DNA from: Callaeas wilsoni
Lineage: Eukaryota > Chordata > Aves > Passeriformes > Callaeidae
Direction of reading: 5' to 3'
NCBI GenBank assembly: GCA_013398955.1
Contig: VWPU01005228.1
Span: 135,642-199,641, forward strand
DNA length: 64,000 nt
The translations under genes and the position numbers were made by a program. Below the pieces are notes generated by a model. It searched no databases and had not been told where the DNA came from. It was given only the letters and a program-made list of their open reading frames with translations. This document shows, one piece after another, positions 1 through 12,059 of this stretch. The first letter of the stretch is position 1, and the number at the start of each line of letters is the position of its first letter.

Positions 1-1844
1 ACCTTGAACTGCCAAGTTACTTTCTTCCTAAATTACATGTCTATTTCCTACTTTATGTTTAAGACTTTTCTTTTCAAGATAAAATTTGAGCTTTTTTTTT
101 TTTTTTTCCTTCTTAGAAGATGTACTAAAGCAACATGATCAGCTTTATAATTAAATGTTTTGACGTGAATAAGCTTATCTGCTTTCCTGAAGACAGTGGG
201 TGTAGATCATCCGGTTATACAAGAAGTCTTTATCATCAAGTACAGCAATATGAATGCATGAAAAGTTATAAATACTGAAATAGCTTTTTAGCATGATTAA
301 CAATTTAAATGCTTTTGTAGAGATTTGAAATAATGATGGACAAGGGAATTTAATATTTCATTTTTGCTAATCACAAAACTGAGCTATTGCCCACCAGATA
401 ATAATGAACACCACTACCATTAGTACTTGATCTCTTTGTGCAGGCAAATAGAAAATAACACCAGGGTAAGAAAAGGGCCATCAATGAAAGAATTTCTAGC
501 TTTGAATCAATCCTTTTACCTGTTCTAAATTTATACATGGTGTTTGCCTTTTGACTGAATGATAGTAATCCTGTAAGATGAGTAAAATGAACACTGTTCT
601 CACAGCTGGACTAGGTAGAACTTTAACTCCAGACGTCCATCTACTCTTGCAGTTGAATTGTGAGTTATCAAGTCATATTTCAGAGCTGATTGGTTTGCAG
701 CCTCATGCAGTTGGGTCTTTCTGGTTCACACTTCAGCATTTCCCAGTCAGGTCACTATACAAGACAGCAGTGCATTTCTGTTGCTCAGTTTTCTGCTTGT
801 GGAAATGGAGGTTTCTGCTCCAGTTTTGTACCAATGATTTTCAGACCATAAAATGTTACTGAAACCCCTTTTAGCATTACTCCAATATAAGAGATCTGGA
901 ATGAATTGACTGTTTATGCCAAAGAAGCTTTCAGCTATGAGTCTTTGAAACAGTTCTGTTCTCTGCTATTCTTTCCAAAGGGTAGGTGTGGGAGAAACGA
1001 AATCTTTCTTGTTTCCTTCACAAAGATATTTTGTTATTATAAAACTTATATGCAACTGTTCATGATCTGGATATTCATAAGTTTTCAAGCACTCTCTTAT
1101 TTATTTCAAGTGGTTTTTGTAGCCATAGCATATTCAATACTTCCTAATGAGCGTTCAAATGCCATTCTGAAATAACTCAGTGGGCCACAAATTGCATTCT
1201 TCAACAAGGAAAGAGCATTCCAGAAGACAGGCAAAGCACTGTTTCCCAGAATAATAAAAGTAGTATTTTGTATCTAAGGCTTTTTCAACATATTAAGGAG
1301 ATCTTGATTATAATGTTGAAGCACTGCAACAGTCCTTTGTTTGACTTTATTCTTATGTACCTAGGAGGATCAGTCATATTTGTCATATTTTCAAGAAATG
1401 GTTAAGGTATCCTTTTCCACTACTCAAACAAGAGTGGTAAATTTCAGCAATAATATAAAAAGGTATGATTTTAACATATTTCATACTATTTTCACATCTC
1501 TTTAGTATGAGTTCTGGCTACAGATTCTATTTCACTATGGGGAGGAACTTCGAATTCTCTAGCTATAACATCATCCACCTTAAACCGTAGTTTTAATCAT
1601 TTGGCACAAGAAAATATGTCTATAGTTACGGAAAAAAAATCTTTTACAGAAAGTTCAGTAGTATTAGTCTTACTGTTAATTGTAAGTACTAAAGCAGATT
1701 TTATATATAATGATTTAATAAGTTTTCAGTGATAGGGTAGTAAAAGCTATTTTGACACAGCAGAGTGACTTGGACTTAAGTGATTAGGACTTAAAGGTGG
1801 ATTGAAAAGTGAAATGAGGCCCTTGGCTTTGGGGCTCATTATCA
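1..1844. other. AT-rich stretch, no gene seen
   Basis: Unique-looking AT-rich sequence. A run of about 16 T lies near 92-107. Short open frames near 578-862 and 906-1175 have no splice context, no recognisable domain and strongly AT-driven composition, so I treat them as chance ORFs. Confidence 0.6.
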
Positions 1845-2215
1845 GCATCACAAAATCCATCTGAATCCCAGACACCAGCAATGTACTGTGAGGGCTGCTG
1901 CTGGGCCCAGTACTTTTTAACATCTCTATTAATGACCAAATGATGGGACAGAGTGCACTCTCAGGAATTTTGCAAATGATGCAAAACTGGAATGAGTGGT
2001 ACCACCAGATGGCTGTGTTGCCATTCCGAATGACCTTGACAAGCTGTAGAAATGGCCTGATGGGAATCTTACAAAGCACAAGAAAGGGAAGTACAGAGTC
2101 CCAGGATTGGGCAAGAATAATCCAAGGCACCAAGACAAACTGCGAGGCCCGCTGACTGGAAAGCAGCTTGACAGAAAATGGCCTGTGAGTCTTGCAGGAC
2201 AAAAAGTTTCCCATA
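1845..2215 (+). mobile_element. CR1 LINE fragment (RT region)
   Basis: The plus strand carries a decayed part of the CR1 ORF2 reverse transcriptase. Conceptual translation with frame breaks gives a series resembling GP-x-LFNIFINDLD, then a degenerate FADDTKL block (here FANDAKL), then the region around NNPRHQ. That order matches the palm and post-palm part of avian CR1. Stops and frameshifts run throughout, and the second aspartate of the active-site block is changed. The copy lacks the normal CR1 3' end with its ATTCTATG tail. It is instead followed within about 35 bases by an AATAAA and a run of 16 A. Confidence 0.8.
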
Positions 2216-2231
2216 TTAATAAAGAAAAATG

Positions 2232-2247
2232 AAAAAAAAAAAAAAAA
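2232..2247 (+). repeat. A16 tract after CR1 fragment
   Basis: Sixteen consecutive A residues lie 8 bases after an AATAAA (2218-2223) that follows the CR1 piece. CR1 does not normally end in poly(A), so this may be a chance A-run or the tail of a retroposed transcript. Confidence 0.6.
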
Positions 2248-2248
2248 G

Positions 2249-3284
2249 AGTAAGATCAAGATGACTTGACATCTAGTTACCTGAATTATACATTTTAACT
2301 TCTCATGTGCTGTACTGACAGTGGGCACTCCGATTATAAACTGCAAAAGCAATATTAATATTTATTAAGGAAAAATGCATTTGTGCATAAGCTGAGACAA
2401 AGAATAACACTCAAAGTTACCGTTTTTAATAGTGATAGAATTCTAAAATGCATATGAAGACCAGAAATTCTTCGTAATTATGAAAAGTTTGTAAAATAAA
2501 AAAGAACACAATCTAAAAACGTTTTGAGTTAATCAGATACAGACTAGAAAAATTTAGTTTATTTTTAAGAAGAAAAGAACAGAAAAAATAAATGAGAGAG
2601 ATTTTTAGAGCTCTCCTGTGTGAGAAGGAAAAATTCTTTGCATAAATTTTCTTTCGTACTCATCTTTCTTTAAAAGAACTAAATAGGAAATCTGTAAGTA
2701 GACTCTGAACAACTTCAGTCACTGCATTACATAGTTTATCAGCTACATTACAAACACATGAATTCTAGTAATACTGGTTAGCCCAGCATGATAGTTTCTT
2801 GTGCTTGATGCCAAGCCAATTTTATCAGTACTGCTCCTCAGACATTAAGCCTTGTAAAAGAAAATGTATCTTTATCTTTGTAATAGAAATAAGATGTCAT
2901 ATGGCTGAGCAAATGCAGTGTGCTCTGTGAGTAACCACTGAAATTAAAAGTCAAGCTATCAAATGCAAACTGTCACACGGCTTAGGGTAATTAAAATTCT
3001 CTTTTCCCATACTTCCAGAAGGGATTTATATTTCTTTTTTTGACAAGAAAAATGTCTCAAGAGATATTTCTTATTTACAAGAAAATGCACCTCCTATGCT
3101 ACATTGTGGTAAAAATTACATTTAAGGGGGGTTTTTTTCAGATTTTTTAGGAAGAAAAATATGTTGCTTCAGAATGCACCTCCAAAAATATTTCCTTACA
3201 TTTCCAAGTGAGTACTAATGAATATTCCTTCTGAGTTATACGGTAATTAGATTAATTTGGGAGGGGACGGGGGACGGGATGGAC
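2249..3284. other. AT-rich stretch, no gene seen
   Basis: Unique-looking AT-rich sequence with no repeat family, RNA gene or coding signal that I can recognise. Confidence 0.6.
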
Positions 3285-3390
3285 TGATTATTTTTGGTCG
3301 GTTGGTTGGTTTGTTTTTTGGGGTTTAGGTGTTTGGGTTTTTTGGTTTGTTGTTGTTTTGTTTTAATTTTTGTTGGGTTTTTTTTTGTGG
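3285..3390 (+). repeat. G/T-rich low-complexity tract
   Basis: Degenerate GGTTTG, GGTTGG and GTTTT words with no fixed period. The strand bias (almost no C) resembles the tract at 43085-43350 and is the complement of the A/C-rich tract at 8845-8945. Confidence 0.8.
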
Positions 3391-3707
3391 CAGATGTTTA
3401 GGAATAATTCATGTCTCCTAACTTTGGTCATACAAAACATATATTTTTCTAGGCTAGTTCAGGCTAGTTCTTGACAGACCATCTGCAGTAGTGGGGGTAA
3501 AAAAGCATCTCCAGAAGGAAGCAATTTCATATTACAAAAAGTCATACAAGAAGAATCTCATCCAGAGCATTTAAGATTGGAGAAAAAATTAAAGCATAAT
3601 GGTAACTATAATGATTACAATATTATTACTGATCTAGTCAACAAATTACCTAAATTTTAATAGTCAAGACCATTGCCAGTGAAAATACAAAAATTTACGT
3701 AACTTAG
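3391..3707. other. Intergenic, one 10-bp tandem duplication
   Basis: No coding signal. The word AGGCTAGTTC occurs twice in direct tandem at 3451-3460 and 3461-3470. Confidence 0.7.
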
Positions 3708-3890
3708 TGTCATGGTTTGGACACTAGCCAAATGCCAGTGCACTCATGAAAAACTATTTACTCATTTTCTTCTGCTGTAGTTGAGCAGAAGAGGAGAAAG
3801 AATTAAAAAGTTAATGGGGTGAGATAAGGATTAGGAGAAAATACTTTAAGGGTAAAACAGGCTCAAAACTTTAAAAGGTATAAAGAAAAA

Positions 3891-3896
3891 TTTATT
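3891..3896 (-). promoter_or_regulatory. Poly(A) signal AATAAA of the LTR
   Basis: Perfect AATAAA on the minus strand, about 185 bases before the inferred LTR 3' end. It supports minus-strand orientation. Confidence 0.5.
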
Positions 3897-5154
3897 AACA
3901 GAATTTAAAAAAAGGATAATGAAAACTAATATAACCTCCCTACCCCCCAGCCCTTCTTTCCTTCCCACCAGCAATGCATGGAGACAAAACATGGGGTTTT
4001 TAGTCAGTTTGTCACCTTTAAAAAAGCAAATCTTCCTCTAGTTCATTTAGAGAGAGGAGTCTCTTTTGCTATGCCATGGGGTCCTTCCCGTGGGAGACAG
4101 TTTTTTGTGAACTTTTCCCATATGGTTTTAAATTTCACGAGAGCAGTTCCAGCCCAAACAAACCCCTGCTGCAATGTGAGACCTTCCCATGAGCAAAGCA
4201 GTCTTTCCACAACTGCTTTTTCTCGTGGGCCAGAAAGTTCACAGGGTAGTCTTCTACAGATGAGCTGTTTTAATACAAAAGCAAGGGTCTTCTTCCTCTA
4301 GCTCCGAAAACAAGGGTTCTCTCTCTCTCTGTTCAAGCCTTTTACCAGATCACAGCTTTTCAGCATCCACGCATTTCAGTGTGAGTACCTTTTTCTCACC
4401 AGCTGCGAGTGAACTCTGCATCCCTCCACACACGTTATGAATTACAGGGAAACAGTTTGTTATATTATAGTCCTCACCCCGGCTTGCAGAAGAATCTCAA
4501 CTCCAAGGATTGGAGCACCTCCGCCTCACCCTCCCTCCTTTGCAACGACCTTGGTGTCGCCATATTGTTCTCCTCATGTGTCTCCACTTTTCCTTTTTCC
4601 TGACTCGGGAGAGAATTGGTGTTCGTAGGTTTGTTTGTTCTCAAGTTCTATCAATTGATAAGTTTTACAGAATTCTGTAGTGCTAAAAGGTTGATTTCGT
4701 CTGGGCTCCGCATTGTGGAATCATTCGCCATGCCTTTTGCTGCTGATCACATGGTCCCCGCCGGCACTACGCAGGCCGTGCCGGCTGCCACGGCATCAGC
4801 TCTATTTAGTGTCTCTTTTCATGCAAGGCGCCCAAAAGGAGAAGCTGCTGCTGCTGGTTTTGTCCCTCTGCTTGTGGTGCAGCAGGTGAGAAGCGGCCAG
4901 GCAGGCAAAGCCCATCGCTGGCCATGCCAAGGTGGCGGTGGCTGCATGGCTGCTTTGGCCCCAGCTGCTCTCAGGTGTGGGCTGCAGGGCTGCTCCGGGC
5001 ACCGAGATGGTGCCTCTCCCGGTGGCATGACCCCGGCAGCCAAGCTGGGAAGATGCCCAGCCACCCCAGCTGGGAAGGGGCCCGATGGGCCCAGCTGCCC
5101 TCTCACCCACCAGAGGGTAGGAAGAAAGAGAGAGTGTGTGCCTTTTTTCCCTTC

Positions 5155-5163
5155 TTAAATATG
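5155..5163 (-). promoter_or_regulatory. TATA-like box of the 3.7-kb LTR
   Basis: CATATTTAA on the minus strand, about 180 bases inside the inferred LTR 5' end, as expected for a U3 promoter. Activity is unknown. Confidence 0.4.
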
Positions 5164-5436
5164 TTATCAAAGAGGCATTGCTAACTTCTCTAATTGGGCC
5201 AGCCAACAAGTCTACCATCAGAACCTTTAAGGATTGGCTCTGCTGGACACAGTAGAAGTTTCCAGGAGCTTCTCTCAGAAGCAGCCTCTGTGGCTTCATC
5301 CACCCCCACTAAAAATCATATTGTGTTAACCTAACACACGTAGCCCTCTTCTTTAATACTATTTATCCATATATCTACACACATATCGTGAAATTGACTA
5401 GAACCACTCATTAGGGATCAAAGAATTCTGCTAGAA

Positions 5437-5845
5437 ACTATCACAGGACCACAGAATGGCTGAGGTTGGCAGGAGCTCTGGAGACCATTATGTCACTTGG
5501 AATGGGTTGGTCAGAGTAGCGTATGGTGAGGTTTTGAGTACCTCTAAGGATAGAGATTCCACAACCTGTATGCGCAACCTGCTCCACTGTTTAACCTCCA
5601 TCACAGTAAGAAAAATTTTCCTTATGTTTAAGTGAAGTTTCTTGTGTTGCAATCTGTATTTCTCTGGGCACTACTGAGAGCATTCTGACTCTATCTTTCT
5701 GAATCTCCTTCCCATCAGGTATTTATACATAATGATAAAATGCACCTGAGCCTTCTCTTTTTGAGATTAGAATGTCCCAGCTGTCTCAGCATCTCCTTGC
5801 ATGTCAGATACTTCGATCCCTTAATCATTTTACTGGCTCTAATTC
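5437..5845 (-). mobile_element. CR1 LINE 3' end
   Basis: Typical avian CR1 3' region read on the minus strand. From the 3' end inwards on the plus strand come the bases around CACAGAATGGCTGAGGTTGG, the block around GATTCCACAACCT, the TTTTCCTTATGTTTAAGTG block and the CCTGAGCCTTCTCTTT block, in the order expected for the C-terminal coding end and 3' UTR. Truncated at 5' like most CR1 copies and too decayed to code. Confidence 0.88.
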
Positions 5846-7950
5846 TAGTGCAAAATGCAGACACAGTAAAAGGCAGTTTCTGCTCAAAGCTTCCAGAAGG
5901 AATATCTACCAGAAAGATACCTTAATATATGTTAGACTAAGCTGAGAACAGATATAGGTGTTGTGGGTCTTGCCTGTTCAGTAACCTGTCAACCTGCAAT
6001 GTCGTAGTTCAGGTCATATGCACACATACAAAGTCTCTGCTAAACAGAGAAAAAAGGAAAAATGTATTTAAGTTTAATTAAGTATAAGGATCTAGAAGTA
6101 AGCTACTTCTTGCTCTGAAATAATGCCAGATATCACGTGAGGAAATTTAATATTTTCCATTTCTAATTTAATTTTATTACATGAGTTAATCCCTTACCTG
6201 CTTGTTTCCTGAAGGTGTTTAAAGTTAGCAGTTCCCATGCATGAATTCTGTTAGAGATTCTTTAGCAAATCTAAGATAAAAGTAAAACAGTTAAAATGGG
6301 ATTAACAATTAAAACTATCCCCCAAAGTAGTTTGTTTATGAATTGTACTGTTTTAGGGATTGTAAAATTTGCTTTCATTGTGTCTCATTCAGAAGTATCA
6401 TGAGAAAATATGTTTTACTAACATGATGTAAAGTTACTAATTTAGTTTCCTATTTCTGGTAGTAATTAGAAATAGTTTTGAACTTAGCTGATAGGACAGC
6501 AAGTGGTGGCCCAATCAATTTTAGAAGAAATACAAATATATATTAAAGACATGATGTAAAGAGAACAACAGGAATTATTTTATAGAAATTTTTTTTCCAA
6601 AATAGTAAAAGAAAATTAAGGATTTCACTTGCAAGTCTTTATAAACTTTGTTTAATCTGACTAATACATCATTGGAGTGTTTCTGTATTCCAAGGCTTCT
6701 GTTCCTCTCCTTCAGATCAGAAGAAAGTATTGTGTCTTTTTCCTTCTTGGATTATCAAAGATATATCAGGTGTTGTTTTACTGCATTAGTGCTCTCTTCT
6801 GGTACAACACCTGTATCTCTTGAACCTTAGGAGATGCAAAGGGACTTATATGGTTTATATTGACTGAATTGGGCAGCATGTTCAGCACTCGCTTCATTTA
6901 TCTATGAACTAAATATTTAGATTAAGCTAGTTGTCTAAATTATTTATATCCATGACAAATATGTTTTTCTATGGGGCAGATGACATGCTGTGTGACAATC
7001 AGTGAGAGGATTTGTAGATTCTGTCCTGGCAACTTGGATCAACATTTCATTCACTAAGGTCAGGCTGAGAGAGACCTAGCCACTATACCTGTATTGGTAT
7101 TCACTTTTTAGAGAGAATCAACTTTTACACCATTTTTAACACTGCACACTTTTCTTCCTACATTCCATTAATTCTTTACTTTCTCATCAGCTGTTTTAGA
7201 CTCATGCCAATTTACTTTGATGCAGGAGTTACACAACTCTTCTAAGTAATCTTTTTAGTCATCACTTTATTGGTTTCAATAATTAGGCTTCCTTTTAAAA
7301 TAATTTATTGTATTTTTTCACTGTGGTTTCTCAGCTAAGAATTATTAAATATTTTAGTTTGAAAAGGACTTCTGGAGGTCCAGAAGTCTGCTTCACAGAT
7401 TTGTATACAAAGATATAGAGATACTTTTTAGTACAGTGTAGAATTTTTTCTCTGAAATCAAATCCCGTGAGGACTAAACAAAATTCAAGTGGTATTTTAT
7501 TCTAGCTGCTCAGATGGCACAAAAAAGGGAAACAAAATGAATGTTGTAGCTTTGATTTGCTAATCTTGCCTTTCATGAAAGGTGTTACTCCTCAGGGAGG
7601 CAGGCATAAGAATCTCGGGTTCCGGTTCTCCAGTGTTCCCAAATATGTGGTGAGTATATTGCATTGACCAGTATCATGAGCTATACCTTCAATATCTTAA
7701 AATGTTAACTCAATAATTTATTCTTAAACAAACTGAGTAATTTCTAAGTCATAGCAGGAAAGTGTATTTATTTCAATGAAAAGACTTTTTGCTTTTCAGT
7801 TTATAAAACCTATAAATATTATACATGAAAAAAACTTTGCATGTTTTAGAAATGGACTTTGTCCACATATCTAAAACACATTTTATTGTTACTAGGAGTT
7901 TGAATAAGGAACTTAAACTTTAGAATTTTTTTTTTTCTCGAAATTCAGTT
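5846..7950. other. AT-rich stretch, no gene seen
   Basis: Unique-looking AT-rich sequence. No transposon family, RNA gene or convincing exon recognised. ORFs of about 60 residues at 5740-5925 and 6648-6830 look like chance. Confidence 0.6.
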
Positions 7951-8017
7951 GAAAACAGTCAGAGTCAAACCAACCCATTTGGTATTACATTCAGCCTAAG
8001 CCTCTGCTTTTTGGCAG

Positions 8018-8232
8018 ATGCTCCACAGCCATCAATGCAGCAGCTGGCTGAAGGTGATTTAATGGCATGTATTTTCATAAGAGTCCCAAAAAAGATCCAA
8101 GAGTATGAAGCAATAAATGTCTTCCATAACTCTGATAAATATGACATCTTGCTGAACACCACACAAACTGCCCTGAGATCCTGGCCATTGGAATTATCAG
8201 ATGAAGCTCTAAAGAAGAAAATAATTTCTTAG
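8018..8232 (+). other. Candidate terminal exon or retrocopy remnant
   Basis: An open frame runs from upstream of 7950 to a TAG at 8230-8232. It is preceded by a reasonable splice acceptor (pyrimidine-rich tract ending TTGGCAG at 8017) and followed by AATAAA at 8275-8280. The acceptor-downstream part encodes about 71 residues, moderately charged, ending ELSDEALKKKIIS. I do not recognise the protein, and no neighbouring exon can be linked. The AT-rich background makes an ORF of this size possible by chance. The combination of acceptor, open frame, stop and close poly(A) signal is why I list it. It could be a lineage-specific transcript, part of a spliced gene spanning the window, or coincidence. 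Confidence 0.2.
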
Positions 8233-8289
8233 CTCAGGAAATGTTTGTTTTAAGAGATCTCTGCTTACAAAGGCAATAAAACCTGGTCA

Positions 8290-8844
8290 TTTGAGACTGA
8301 GAAAAGTTTTCACCAGTGTAAATCAAAACCTTCCCTTTGACAAGAGTTTTGGCTACTGTCCAAGATGGATTTTTGTCTGTTTGAAGCTCTGAAAGTCAAG
8401 GACTGTATTCTTACTTGAAAAATGGAAGATTTGCCTGACCTTTAAATTATGCAGTTCAGATAAATGATGTAGTTCAAACTAAAAAGATTAGACAATGTTA
8501 ATGAAGATTCCACTTAGTATTTGCACCTATAAAACAATTTTCTCTCTCTTCAATACTTGAACTGTGAATTACTGCTTGAAATTGATTAATATGTTCACCA
8601 CTCCCATTATCTATTTGATACTTCCCCAGAATAAAAATTACTTTTATCATAATGTATGCACACCATTGCAGGATCATTTATATGCCTCAGGCAGAAAGAT
8701 GATATAATTTTAGCCAATTCAGATTATTCAACTATGAATTGATATAATTGGGAATGCTATACATTTCATATGCTATCAAGTGGGCCAAGAATATAGTCAG
8801 CTGTTCCATTCATTACACTGAAATGATCAAATGGATAGTTCAAA
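8290..8844. other. AT-rich stretch, no gene seen
   Basis: Nothing recognisable apart from unique AT-rich sequence downstream of the candidate exon. Confidence 0.55.
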
Positions 8845-8945
8845 AACAAAACAAAAAAACCCCCACAAAACAGAAACAAAAAATACCCCACAAACAACAA
8901 CAAAAAAATCCCACATCAAAATCCTAACACAAACAAACAACAAAT
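8845..8945. repeat. A/C-rich low-complexity tract
   Basis: AAACAAAAC, CCCCAC and ACAACAAC words with almost no T or G. This is the complement of the G/T-rich tracts at 3285 and 43085, so it is the same kind of low-complexity sequence on the other strand. Confidence 0.8.
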
Positions 8946-11900
8946 AATCTCTGTCTAACAATTTTATTGGTTACTCCAAAAAATGAGTTCACAGAACTAA
9001 TATTTTTGAAAAACAGATATACAAAGGTAAATGTCAGATTAGGTAGAGAGATGCATCTTTCCTTTCTTCTTTCATTTCCTATTCTTGCAATGGGTAATGG
9101 AACTTACCTACAAATACACTAACTACTTAACAATATGGGTGAAAAATACAGGATAATGGATGGATCCACTTTCACAGTTTGGCAGAGCTGAGACTGTAGC
9201 AAAGTGATTAAGAAGTCAGCAACGTCTTCTTTTAGAAGGAATGAACTTTTCCCCAACATGTGCAAGGAGATAGATGAAGGTACATATGCATATTAATATC
9301 ACATACATTTCAAGCCAGTTCTGTGCTGCACAGCTTTTGTGAATACAGTGTAGAGATCTCCTTGACGTGGGGACTGGCAGGAAATACATATTATATGAAT
9401 GAAGTCTGGTTATTTGATCATGATTAAGAATATTAGTACTGCATGATAAAGCAGAATGTAGCAAAATGGTAATCCTCTGGAGCTGTTCAGCATTCAAGGA
9501 GATGACACAATACAGAGAAAGACTGGAGAAGTGCATGGCTAGAGATTGCCATTACATCCAGGGAAAATAAACAAAAAAATAGTTTGTGTTCTAGGAACCT
9601 GGGATTTCCTAGATTTCAGGACTTGAAGTTTTGCCAAGCATAGTACAAGACAGGTTACTCTGATTTAACAATCTGCTTTTGTAATTAGGCATTTTAGTTA
9701 TTTTAGCTGTTTTTCTCTTTACAGGTATTAAACCTCATATATACCCTTCCCCTTCTACATTATGAAAGAGTTCCTTTTCCCTTTTGTGGTCTTTTTCTGG
9801 TATAGCTTTGGAGCTGCTGTGATTAGATGTAATATATGTATGTTAGTTGGCAATAGATGTTAATATAGCTGGTAGCAGCAAGGGTGAATACGGCTTCATG
9901 ATTGACATATTAGATAGTAATTATAGTAACTCTAAGAACTGTTGGGAGAAATGGCATGAATTTACCATTTACTACTCATTTACTGTTCCTTTTCTTATAT
10001 CCCACTACACACACTGTTCTCCCTGCCACAATTTCCAGCTCACTTTTTTCTTTCTGAACATGTAGTTAATTTTTAGAAGCTACAACATCATAGAGAAACT
10101 GTAACTTTCTGTCTGATACCTTTTGTGGAAGCTGCTTATCAGAAAGCTGTACATTTTCCTCTATTAAATAACTTGAATCTTGCTCTAAATGGCATTCTAC
10201 TTACATGGTCTCTCTAAAACTTCCAATTCCACTTCCCAACTTTATTATTTCTCACTTCCAGTTAGCTACTCTAAGCCACTTGTGAATTCAGTCTAGTTGC
10301 TATGTAAATCAAAGTAATCCTAATTTTGTGCTCCTATCTTACAAAGTGTTATATATTCACCTACAGGGGAACAGAAATTCCAGATGAGGCAGAGGGAGAG
10401 GAATTCAGGCACCTTTTTATACCAGTGGATAACCCACCGGATAAGCCTACCTAATCCTTCTCCCTCTGCTGTATGTTCCCGACTCCTGACTTCTTACCTA
10501 TTATCAATATTCATAATCCTTGAACATTGCTTTTCTTAATACTTTCAATTCTATCAGTTGGTACTCATTTATTCTTTTTCAAAAATTTTTGAGAGTCTGT
10601 TGAATATCCTGGAATGCTTAGCAGTATGCAAGTCAGTTGCATCTAGGATTTCATCTGCACAGTTTTGTTGCAAGACCCATGTGAATTCTGCTTCTCAGTC
10701 TTTGAAGTCCCTGCTGTCATTTCTTCTGCACTATTTTTATTTAATCTAGCAAAAATAAAGCAAATAAAGCCAACCCTGAATTTTGCCTCTGGATCCAATA
10801 TTCAAAGTTTAGGACATGATATTACAAAACTAGTTTCAAGATAAAATTGTAGCTTAATTCTGGCTGTGATTTTCCATTTGCTTTGGGTCTTGTTTATACA
10901 GTCTTTAGATGCTGGGTAATGTGATGACTTTTACAGAATTTCAGTAAATAACTTTTTCAGACAGTCATCTTCATTACCAGGAGGCAGCACCAAGGTAGCT
11001 TTTTCAATGTTTATTTGTAAGAAATGGTCATAGTAGACCCTTTTCACAAGAGATCACCAGACACTAACAGATTTTCATACTCTCTTGCTTTCCCTGGTAG
11101 TTATATTCTTAGAGTAAGTATAAATGACAAGAAAGTCTTAATAATTAAAAAATTTAAATTAAATATTAACAAATTATGCAGAAAAATATTCTATATGGAA
11201 CAAATACCTTACTAATTTAAGCTTTAGAAAGGCTTAAGGAAATCATTATGTCTCACTTTTTCAAAGCATGGCAAATCTTCTTTTACATCACCTTATCTCA
11301 ATGGATACTAACTGATATTTCCCAGTTTTACCCCAAAGCGTGAAAAGTTAGTTTTAACCCAGACAACTCAAAACTAAAGCATTAGTATGCCTAAGAAAAA
11401 TTAGTCTGAAGAAGGCACTTGAACATAGCACTGCATGAGTTGCCATTAAACTTAAGAGTTATTCTTTAATATCCACAGAGGTGCTAAAAGAATGGGTATA
11501 GGTAGAAAATTACCTTTTCCCTTGTACGCAAAACAGATTATGGCACAGAAAGATGAATGAGGAGAAAAAGAGCCTAACAAAATCCCAGCCCATAACAAGA
11601 CTTGAGTTTTTTTGTTATCAGAATTTAGTGCATAAAATTTATTTGAAATTATATTTGTGAAAAAAGAAACAATAATTAAGTCTGTATAAGACGTTTCAGG
11701 AAAAAAAAAACACAACAACTCAATAGAAGGTTGATTAATTGGGAAATAAAAATTTTCTCTAAATTAGTTTAGTTACTTATGCTAAGAAGTGCTGTCATCA
11801 TTTTTTAAAAATTGCCTTATTAATTGAGAAACATCTTTAGAGTAGACATTCTAAAATATCAGATATTTTCATAAGTTGGGTGATGTAAATAATTTTGAGT

Positions 11901-12059
11901 TGATCAGCTGAATTAGGGCTGAGGATGTGTCTGTGAGGGATGAATCTTGTTATAGATATGTATTATAATATTGGCTTTCCACAGATATTAAAGAATGTTA
12001 TATGTATAATGTTAAAATGATTTCACTATCAGAATGTAGTTTGTTCTGTTAATAGCTGA
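8946..12059. other. AT-rich stretch, no gene seen
   Basis: About 3 kb of unique-looking AT-rich DNA. The longest frame (9216-9536, minus, 106 codons) has no family resemblance, splice context or poly(A) signal that I can tie to it. Confidence 0.6.

Larger units (their letters stand above)
3708..5338 (-). mobile_element. Solo LTR, ERVK-like, about 1.6 kb
   Basis: Read on the minus strand, the element starts TGTGTTAGG at 5338 and ends CCATGACA at 3708. A TATA-like CATATTTAA lies at 5155-5163 (minus) and an AATAAA at 3891-3896 (minus), which sets the orientation. Flanks read CTTAG (3703-3707) and CGTAG (5339-5343), a possible 5-bp TSD with one mismatch. Its words resemble the long ERVK-type LTRs I recall from passerine genomes. 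No gag, pol or env lies beside it, so it is a solo LTR. The distance of about 1.26 kb between TATA and poly(A) signal is long for an LTR. The GC-rich stretch 4616-5300 gives overlapping open frames on both strands that are not genes. Confidence 0.75.

Noticed and set aside
1747..2352. Minus-strand ORF of 201 codons
   Set aside because: It is antisense to the CR1 fragment and includes a phenylalanine run from the A16 tract.
4616..5299. Overlapping ORFs of 180 and 165 codons on opposite strands
   Set aside because: They lie wholly inside the GC-rich part of a solo LTR and show no domain.
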